64,000 bases of DNA from Spongiibacter sp. IMCC21906 (lineage in GTDB: Bacteria > Pseudomonadota > Gammaproteobacteria > Pseudomonadales > Spongiibacteraceae). Positions 58,171-64,000 of the stretch are shown here, in pieces (positions within the stretch are counted from its first letter, which is position 1; every line of letters begins with the position of its first letter). Location: the NCBI RefSeq assembly GCF_001010805.1, contig NZ_CP011477.1, positions 310,001 to 374,000 on the forward strand, written 5' to 3'. The translations under genes and the position numbers were made by a program. The notes under the pieces were generated by a model. The model was not told where the DNA came from, searched no databases, and was given only the letters and a program-made list of their open reading frames with translations.

Positions 58171-58762
58171 AGCAATCCCCTGATTTTTGAAACTAATTGC
58201 GACTTATTTTTCAGTATGTAGCAAAACATGTTTATTGAGACGTGCCGATAGAACACCATATTCCCCCCTGTTTTCGCAACGGTTTTGTGGTGTTCAGCAG
58301 CAAAATTCACGGCTTTGCTAATAAATTCACTAAAAATAAGCCCCTAATTCACACTCGTTTCCGCAATTTGAGCAATTGCAGTATTGCACTAGAGAGCCAT
58401 CTGGCTTCTCGACGAGGGGCACATACAGCAAAAAATCACTGATTACTCTGCCTCTCAACCAGCATGACGCAATACCAAGCTTACTCTGGTACCCAGCCTG
58501 TAGCGTATGCGCCAGATTGGCTCAGACGTTAGGACCGCCAATTTCGTAAATTGATCCATTCGTGCAGCAGCAAGTCTAAAGGAAGATGGCTCGCAAATCA
58601 TTGTACTTATGTGCAGCGACCGACAACGCCGTACTTATCAAGCATGATTTACCCGTGCTTTTCGCCTATTTAAAACGCCTTTAAAACGCCAGCTACAATC
58701 AGGAACATTTAGAGCTACGCTCCTTTGCGGTACTATAGCCTCTTTGTTAAACACGGATACCC
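58171..58762. other. Long intergenic region without a recognised gene
   Basis: This 592-bp gap separates the divergent ompA-like and trhP genes and must hold both promoters. A direct repeat TTTAAAACGCC occurs twice near 58672-58692. No tRNA, structured RNA or credible small protein was found by eye; open frames inside lack ribosome sites and codon character. Confidence 0.4.
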
Positions 58763-60088
58763 ATGGCAACCGAACTCCTCTCCCCCGCTGGCAGCCTGCG
58801 CAATATGCGCTACGCCCTCGCCTATGGCGCCGACGCCGTTTACGCTGGCCAACCCCGTTACAGCCTGCGGGTGCGCAATAATGAATTTAAAGATTTGGCG
58901 GTTCTGGCCCAAGGTATCGATGAGTGCCACTCTCAGGGCAAGCAATTTTATCTCGCCTCTAACATCTCCCCCCATAACGACAAAATTCGCAGCTACCTCA
59001 GAGACCTTGAGCCAGTGGTCGAACTCGGCCCAGACGCCCTGATTATGGCCGACCCCGGCCTGATTATGTTGGTGAAAGAGCGCTGGCCAGACCTGCCCAT
59101 CCATTTATCGGTGCAGGCCAATGCGGTTAACTGGGCGACGGTAAAATTTTGGTATCAGAACGGCGTTAGCCGGGTAATCCTATCCCGGGAGCTATCGTTG
59201 GATGAAATTGGTGAGATTCGCCAACAAGTCCCTGAAATGGAATTAGAAGTCTTTGTCCACGGTGCCCTCTGCATTGCCTATTCCGGTCGCTGCCTGTTAT
59301 CCGGCTATATGAACCACCGGGACTCCAACCAAGGCGCTTGCACCAATTCCTGCCGCTGGCAATATCAGGCCCACGAGGCCAAAGAAGACGAAAGCGGCGA
59401 CCTGATTGCGGTACAACAATTTCAACCCGAGCCCAGTCCAGAGCCCGTGCTGCTGCAACAGCGAGAGCGCCCCGGCGAATTTATGCCCGCCTACGAAGAT
59501 GAGCACGGCACCTACATTATGAACAGCAAAGACTTGCGAGCCATTCAGCATGTCGAGCGGTTAATAGAAATGGGCGTACATTCCTTAAAAATCGAGGGCC
59601 GCACCAAATCCCATTATTACGCCGCCCGCACCGCCCAGGTCTACCGCCGGGCGATCAGCGACGCAGAATCGGGCCGCCCCTTTGACATGGGCTTGATGGA
59701 TCAGCTGGAAACCCTGGCAAACCGGGGCTACACCGAAGGTTTTTACCGCCGCCATCCGCCCAAGGAATACCAGAACTACGAAATGGGCTTGAATAACAGC
59801 CAACAACAGCAGTTTGTAGCAGAAGTGGTGGACTGGGACGGTCAATTTGCCACCGTCGATGTTAAAAACCGCTTTGCCTTGGGCGAAACCCTGGAATTAA
59901 TGACCCCTATGGGAAACCATCGCTTTGCACTAGAGTCTTTACTGAATAAGCATGGTAAGGCAATTGATGTGGCACCCGGCTCAGGTCATCGGGTAAAAAT
60001 CCCGCTGAATATTTCAGCCTCTGCCGAAGCCATGCGCTTTGGTCTACTCGTAAAAAATATACAAGACGCTGCTGAATCAGCAGCCTGA
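58763..60088 (+). CDS. trhP: tRNA U34 5-hydroxylation protein TrhP (U32 peptidase-like)
   Basis: A 441-residue U32-family protein (YegQ). The signature EVFVHGALCIAYSGRCLLSGYM and the cysteines in SNQGACTNSCRWQY form the likely iron-sulfur site. The family makes 5-hydroxyuridine at position 34 of tRNAs with prephenate as helper substrate, known from E. coli TrhP. Length fits. The ATG is directly after GGATACCC. A small membrane protein gene follows by 14 bp. Confidence 0.93.
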   Translation: MATELLSPAGSLRNMRYALAYGADAVYAGQPRYSLRVRNNEFKDLAVLAQGIDECHSQGKQFYLASNISPHNDKIRSYLRDLEPVVELGPDALIMADPGLIMLVKERWPDLPIHLSVQANAVNWATVKFWYQNGVSRVILSRELSLDEIGEIRQQVPEMELEVFVHGALCIAYSGRCLLSGYMNHRDSNQGACTNSCRWQYQAHEAKEDESGDLIAVQQFQPEPSPEPVLLQQRERPGEFMPAYEDEHGTYIMNSKDLRAIQHVERLIEMGVHSLKIEGRTKSHYYAARTAQVYRRAISDAESGRPFDMGLMDQLETLANRGYTEGFYRRHPPKEYQNYEMGLNNSQQQQFVAEVVDWDGQFATVDVKNRFALGETLELMTPMGNHRFALESLLNKHGKAIDVAPGSGHRVKIPLNISASAEAMRFGLLVKNIQDAAESAA

Positions 60089-60102
60089 CTGCTGGGGGAT
60101 TT

Positions 60103-60486
60103 ATGGAACGACGGAAGCTTCGTCTTTTACGTGGTTTGGCCAACATCAGCCTGTTGAGTCTGGTTTTTGGCGCCATTCTCAATCTATTGGCCGGTTTATT
60201 GGGCAACTACTATGCCCTCACTGTCGCCATTTTGGTGGTATTGGTTACCTTTTACTGCTATCGCCGTGCCGACGCCGAAGAGGCCAGCAACCCAGCGTAT
60301 TATCTCTGGCGGTATTTACCCACACTGCTGTTTGTCGCCATGCCCATTGGCGTTTACTGGTATGGCAATGACCAACAATGGACGCTAACCGAGGTTCTGT
60401 TGCTCACCCAGATTGTTGCCAGCTACGTTTTGCCAATTCTCTGCCTGTTATATGTAGAGCGGGCCTTGAAAAAAGCGCAGCAATAA
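60103..60486 (+). CDS. Small four-span membrane protein, unknown
   Basis: A 127-residue protein with four likely transmembrane segments and short charged ends (N-terminal ERRKLRLLRG, C-terminal ERALKKAQQ). GGGGGAT is before the ATG. It follows trhP closely, so it is probably co-transcribed. Family not recognised. Confidence 0.6.
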   Translation: MERRKLRLLRGLANISLLSLVFGAILNLLAGLLGNYYALTVAILVVLVTFYCYRRADAEEASNPAYYLWRYLPTLLFVAMPIGVYWYGNDQQWTLTEVLLLTQIVASYVLPILCLLYVERALKKAQQ

Positions 60487-60506
60487 CCGCTTTGGGGGAC
60501 CCTCGC

Positions 60507-61676
60507 TTAACCCCGCTTAAATGGCAGCATTGTCGCTGCATCTTCCAAATAAGCGTCGATATGAATGCGCTCTTCTTCCAAAAACCGCGCTACCGCCTCA
60601 CTAAATGCTGGCTCAGCCAACCAATGATTAGAGTAAGTGGTAATCGGCGTGAAGCCCCGCTGGATTTTATGCTCGCCTTGAGCGCCGGGATCAAAATGTC
60701 GCAAACCATTGGCGAGACAGTAATCAATACCTTGGTAGTAACAGGCCTCAAAGTGCAGAAACTCAAACTCTCTGACGCAGCCCCAATACCGACCATATAG
60801 CGTCTCGCCACCGCGAAAATTCAAAGCCGCTGCCACCCGCTTGTCATCGTGATAGGCCACGACCATTACCAGCGCGTCAGGCATATCTGCCGCTAAGCGA
60901 CGAAAAAAGTCCTCAGGTAAATAGCCGCCGTGACCACTGCGTTTAGCATAGGTTAGCTGATAGCAATGGAAGAAAAATTGCCAGTCACTCGCACTGATGG
61001 CCTCGCCTTCCAAACGCTGCAAAACCAAGCCCTGCTCGGCAACGACCCGGCGCTCCTTGCGCAGGGTTTTGCGTTTACGGGAACTAAAGCTGGCCAGAAA
61101 GCCGTCAAAGTCATGATAGCCCTGGTCAAACCAATGGTATTGGGCGCCCACTCGTTGCATCAAACCCTGACCCTGCCACTGCTTGGACCAATCCGCATCT
61201 GAAAACAGAATATGTACTGAAGACGCGGCAAGTCGCCGGGCTTCTTGCTGCAGGGCCTGAACAAGCAAATTTTGCAGCGCTGACACTCTCTCCAGATTCA
61301 ACTCGGCAGCCAACAACAGCCGAGGTCCGGTAGCGGGGGTAAAAGGAATAGCCGACAGCAATTTAGGATAATAGGCCTGGCCGTGGCGCTGATAGGCATC
61401 GGCCCAAGCCCAGTCAAACACATACTCGCCGTAGCTGTGGCCTTTTAAATAGAGAGGCAAGGCCCCCAGCAATTTGCCCTCAGACCGGATAATAAGATGA
61501 TGGGCCTGCCAGCCTTTGTCGGTCGCCACCGCGCCGCTGCTCTCCAACGCGGACAAAAAAGCATGCCGCACAAAGGGATAGCCATCACTCACCAAAGCGT
61601 CCCATTCCGTGGCGGACACCTCGGCAATTGCGGCGATGAAATTGAACTCCAGTTGCGTTACATCAGAGGCCATCAT
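60507..61676 (-). CDS. GNAT-like protein of the DUF482/FemAB type
   Basis: A 389-residue protein related to the DUF482 family annotated as peptidoglycan-biosynthesis GNAT proteins. Motifs [28 protein letters not shown] and [18 protein letters not shown] fit. The ATG at 61676 overlaps the ubiA stop in an ATGA arrangement, which decides the start and indicates coupling. Function not established. Confidence 0.8.
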   Translation of the reverse strand: MMASDVTQLEFNFIAAIAEVSATEWDALVSDGYPFVRHAFLSALESSGAVATDKGWQAHHLIIRSEGKLLGALPLYLKGHSYGEYVFDWAWADAYQRHGQAYYPKLLSAIPFTPATGPRLLLAAELNLERVSALQNLLVQALQQEARRLAASSVHILFSDADWSKQWQGQGLMQRVGAQYHWFDQGYHDFDGFLASFSSRKRKTLRKERRVVAEQGLVLQRLEGEAISASDWQFFFHCYQLTYAKRSGHGGYLPEDFFRRLAADMPDALVMVVAYHDDKRVAAALNFRGGETLYGRYWGCVREFEFLHFEACYYQGIDYCLANGLRHFDPGAQGEHKIQRGFTPITTYSNHWLAEPAFSEAVARFLEEERIHIDAYLEDAATMLPFKRG

Positions 61677-62554
61677 GGCGCCAATAAGTAATGGCAGACA
61701 ATACCCACAAAGATCACAGCGCCCACCCAATTATTATTGAGAAAGGCCTTAAAGCACTGATCTCGATCCCGGTATTTAATTAACTGCTGCTGGTATACAA
61801 ACAAACCTGCCGCCGCCATCAAGCCTGCATAATAAATAAAGCTCAGCGAAAACTGTACGCCCACCAACACCAGAATCACCAGCACACACAGCTGCAACAT
61901 GGCGGTAATGGTTTTATCGTCGTCACCAAACAGAATCGCCGTCGACTTAACGCCAATCTTCAAATCGTCGTCCCGGTCTACCATGGCGTAAAAGGTATCG
62001 TAGGTCACGGTCCACAACAGCACCGCCATATACATCAGCCACAAGGCGGGGGGTAAGCTGTCAGTCTGGGCGGCAAAGGCCATGGGAATGCCCCAGGCAA
62101 AGGCGGCACCCAATACCAGCTGGGGCAGGTGAGTGTAGCGCTTCATAAAAGGATAACAGGCGGCCAAAGCCACCGCGCCGAAGGACAGCAAAATGGTCAG
62201 GCCATTGGTAAATAACACCAACACAAAAGAGATTAAGCACAGACTGGCAAACAGCATCAGGGCTTCTTTCTCGGTGACCTTACCCTGAGCAAAGGGTCGC
62301 TCGGTGGTGCGGCGAACATGGGCGTCGATATCGCGATCTGCATAGTCATTAATGACACAGCCCGCCGAACGCATTAGAAACGTCCCCAAACAAAAAATCA
62401 GCAATAAATGCCAGTCCGGAAACCCTTCAGCGGCAATCCACAGCGCCCACAGAGTCGGCCACAACACCAGATACGTCCCAATGGGACGAGACACTCGCAT
62501 CAAGGCAAGATAATGGGGTAACTGGGCGCGCAAGATCTGGAATTGTGACTTCAT
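61673..62554 (-). CDS. ubiA: 4-hydroxybenzoate polyprenyltransferase
   Basis: A 293-residue membrane enzyme attaching the prenyl chain to 4-hydroxybenzoate in ubiquinone synthesis. The first Asp-rich motif is NDYADRDID at 69-77 and the second is [13 protein letters not shown]. The ATG at 62554 starts the family-typical sequence; 72 upstream codons are open but overlap ubiC in another frame. It lies after ubiC with 61 bp between. Confidence 0.96.
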   Translation of the reverse strand: MKSQFQILRAQLPHYLALMRVSRPIGTYLVLWPTLWALWIAAEGFPDWHLLLIFCLGTFLMRSAGCVINDYADRDIDAHVRRTTERPFAQGKVTEKEALMLFASLCLISFVLVLFTNGLTILLSFGAVALAACYPFMKRYTHLPQLVLGAAFAWGIPMAFAAQTDSLPPALWLMYMAVLLWTVTYDTFYAMVDRDDDLKIGVKSTAILFGDDDKTITAMLQLCVLVILVLVGVQFSLSFIYYAGLMAAAGLFVYQQQLIKYRDRDQCFKAFLNNNWVGAVIFVGIVCHYLLAP

Positions 62555-62615
62555 GATATTTTTAAGGTTGAAAAGCAGAGTGGCAGTATAACGCTGCTGA
62601 TGGCTTGAGCCAGAA

Positions 62616-63173
62616 TCACGGCTGAAATGCAGGCAGAAAAATTTCGCTGACCATAATGGGCCGATCGCGCAAATCAAACCGAGATCGCCGTCCCCACAAG
62701 GCCTGCTCGTCACCGCCGACAATATCCTGTGACAACATAGCGACGGGCATTTGGCAAAACTGGTAGCCACCTCGGCGCATACTTCGCGTGTTAAACAGCA
62801 ACGGCCCCAAGGGCCGGGAATCTAACTGCCGCAGCTGTCGCAGATCACCTACCAGCGACCGGGCAGGCATAACACTGCGGGCAAACACCCAAGGCTCGCC
62901 CCGCCCGCAAAGCAGGACTTCGCGAACCAGGCCCCACTCCCGCTCTCCCATCTCCAGCAACTCTCTCTCAGAGAAATGCGGCAAGGCCCAAGCCTGATTA
63001 AGCACCCTCACACTAAACTGCCCCGCCGATTTTTTGCGCAGCCGAGCCGTTAAGGAGCCAGTGTCTTCCAGCCAGGCACGCATGGGCAATGGCAGCTTGG
63101 TGGACAAAAAATGTCCGGCATCACGCCATTGCGGCTCGGTCGGCTGGCAGAATTTTGTCCGAAGGGTGTACAA
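62616..63173 (-). CDS. ubiC: Chorismate lyase
   Basis: A 185-residue protein that makes 4-hydroxybenzoate and pyruvate from chorismate, the entry to ubiquinone synthesis. [21 protein letters not shown] and the [17 protein letters not shown] segment are conserved in UbiC. No good ATG starts the family; the TTG at 63173 with GGA about 8 bp upstream gives the expected length, so the start is provisional. ubiA follows on the same strand. Confidence 0.88.
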   Translation of the reverse strand: MYTLRTKFCQPTEPQWRDAGHFLSTKLPLPMRAWLEDTGSLTARLRKKSAGQFSVRVLNQAWALPHFSERELLEMGEREWGLVREVLLCGRGEPWVFARSVMPARSLVGDLRQLRQLDSRPLGPLLFNTRSMRRGGYQFCQMPVAMLSQDIVGGDEQALWGRRSRFDLRDRPIMVSEIFLPAFQP

Positions 63174-63402
63174 TCGCGAGCTTCCAATTGTTGGGAGTGG
63201 TCTGTAAAGCACGGCTTTTGGTAACACCAACCTGCACTTTATGTATCCCATCCCACAAGCTATTCGAGCGGATATTGGCAACAATATCGATTAAAACGAG
63301 GCGGCAGAATGCGTGATCCCCGGGCGACTTGCAAGCCTGCAGCGCCGGATTACAACCGCCAGTATCAAAGCAGAACTGTCAAAACGGAGAAAGGTACTCA
63401 AC

Positions 63403-63570
63403 ATGCGCAAGTGGGAATGTATCGTCTGTGGCTGGGTTTACGACGAAGAATTAGGCGATCCTGAGTCGGGGGTAGCACCGGGTACCGCATGGGAAGACGT
63501 TCCCGATGACTGGATGTGCCCAGATTGCGGCGTAGGCAAAGAAGATTTTGAAATGATTGAAATTAGCTAA
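63403..63570 (+). CDS. rubA: Rubredoxin
   Basis: A 55-residue protein with the iron-binding cysteines in ECIVCG (Cys6, Cys9) and MCPDCG (Cys39, Cys42) and the [18 protein letters not shown] core. Rubredoxins of this type pass electrons to alkane or other monooxygenases. No alkane hydroxylase is near. The ATG has AAGG about 9 bp upstream; an in-frame extension of 30 codons upstream is not family-like. It is next to ubiC as in Pseudomonas. Confidence 0.96.
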   Translation: MRKWECIVCGWVYDEELGDPESGVAPGTAWEDVPDDWMCPDCGVGKEDFEMIEIS

Positions 63571-63590
63571 ACCCAAACAAACTCTGTGCC

Positions 63591-63612
63591 GAGCCGCCAT
63601 CAGTGGCGGCTC
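63591..63612 (+). terminator. Intrinsic terminator after rubA
   Basis: A GAGCCGCCA/TGGCGGCTC stem with a TCAG loop is followed by a T-rich stretch (CTGTTTTCCCTTT). Confidence 0.8.
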
Positions 63613-63745
63613 CTGTTTTCCCTTTCCAGTTACACGTTCTTTGCCTCCTCTCTGCAACACTGTAAATTCACCCAAAAACTGCTCGCGTACTTAAAACCTA
63701 CATTGCACTAGAAATAGGCATTGTCGCTATGTTCAAGCCCGAGAC

Positions 63746-63781
63746 GCTGGATCCCGGATCGCTAAACGCGTCCGGGATGAC
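63746..63781 (-). repeat. Copy of the dispersed palindromic repeat
   Basis: These 36 bp are the exact reverse complement of 30251-30286, the opening hairpin of the tandem array about 33 kb away. Here it is a single hairpin copy between genes, without the rest of the 140-bp unit. Confidence 0.9.
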
Positions 63782-63868
63782 AAAGCGCGGTAATCTTTTT
63801 TAGTCGTCCAAAAAGCCGGAACGGTGATAAGTCGAAAATTCCATTAAACTAAAGCAAAGGAGTTTTCT

Positions 63869-64000
63869 ATGGGTAACAACGTCATCACGAAAATTACAGA
63901 AGCGCAGCAAAGAGAAGCTCAGCAAAGAAAGGCACTTGAGCGCCTGGAGAAATTCAGTCATTTTACCGACAGCAGTATTGGCATCCCCTTTACAAAGTTT
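63869..64000 (+). CDS. DUF4112-like protein, 3' end outside the window
   Basis: The first 44 residues are visible. A charged helix with Gln-rich repeats (EAQQREAQQRKALERLEKF) leads into FTDSSIGIPFTKF, which resembles the start of DUF4112 membrane proteins (small proteins of unknown role). AAAGGAG is 6 bp before the ATG, a strong ribosome site. The frame is open to the window edge. Confidence 0.6.
   Translation, partial: MGNNVITKITEAQQREAQQRKALERLEKFSHFTDSSIGIPFTKF

Noticed and set aside
58242-58442. 66-codon open frame in the long intergenic region
   Set aside because: No ribosome binding site, no recognisable motif and atypical composition; probably chance.

Overview
The window is a gammaproteobacterial chromosome segment. 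The core gene order follows the Pseudomonas arrangement as I remember it: rpmG-rpmB-radC-coaBC-algC-argB-slmA-pyrE-crc-rph-yicC-gmk-rpoZ-spoT-ridA-oxyR-recG, then rubA-ubiC-ubiA. A crc homologue beside pyrE, a long membrane-anchored AlgC, HexR, a heme-containing cis/trans fatty acid isomerase, TRAP transport genes and a large TonB-dependent receptor point to a marine, lipid-adapted member of the Cellvibrionales/Spongiibacteraceae type. This assignment is inferred from gene content, not from a marker search.

Layout. 1-1774: end of a DUF47 gene and a PiT phosphate transporter. 1897-3045: argE. 3365-6770: an acidic surface lipoprotein and a predicted outer-membrane protein. 6822-14894: ribosomal proteins L33/L28, RadC, coenzyme A and nucleotide-sugar enzymes, ArgB, SlmA, a DUF4124 protein and PyrE. 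15212-22776: crc, rph, yicC, an EamA exporter and the gmk-rpoZ-spoT-ridA stringent-response block. 23648-27900: a Rossmann epimerase-like protein, a quinone oxidoreductase, and oxyR-recG with overlapping stop and start codons. 28091-29962: one polypeptide joining a membrane desaturase to its reductase and ferredoxin.

29963-45358 is the accessory part. It has tandem 140-bp palindromic repeats, a LysE-type exporter, a thiol protein, a VOC protein, a 320-bp MITE-like element with perfect 20-bp ends and a 4-bp target duplication, the fatty acid isomerase cti, a dienelactone-hydrolase-like protein, and a cluster I cannot assign to a pathway. That cluster holds a DapB-like oxidoreductase, a sulfotransferase, an APH-type kinase, a DUF7064-like protein, a TonB-dependent receptor and a divergent LuxR regulator. 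45379-52973 holds hexR, uvrD, a frameshifted TRAP solute receptor, two hotdog thioesterases and the TRAP permease genes dctQM. 53051-63570 returns to housekeeping genes (yaaA, an EVE protein, a DUF938 methyltransferase, an OmpA protein with a long acidic tail, the tRNA hydroxylation protein trhP, a GNAT-like protein, ubiA, ubiC, rubA). A partial DUF4112-like gene runs off the right edge.

Several genes bear on membrane lipid adaptation: desaturase fusion, cis/trans isomerase, thioesterases. The best candidates for something undescribed are the 36.7-45.4 kb cluster, the desaturase fusion, the branched RNA leader at 53800-53905 and the MITE-like element. No CRISPR array, rRNA, tRNA, prophage or known defence system was recognised.
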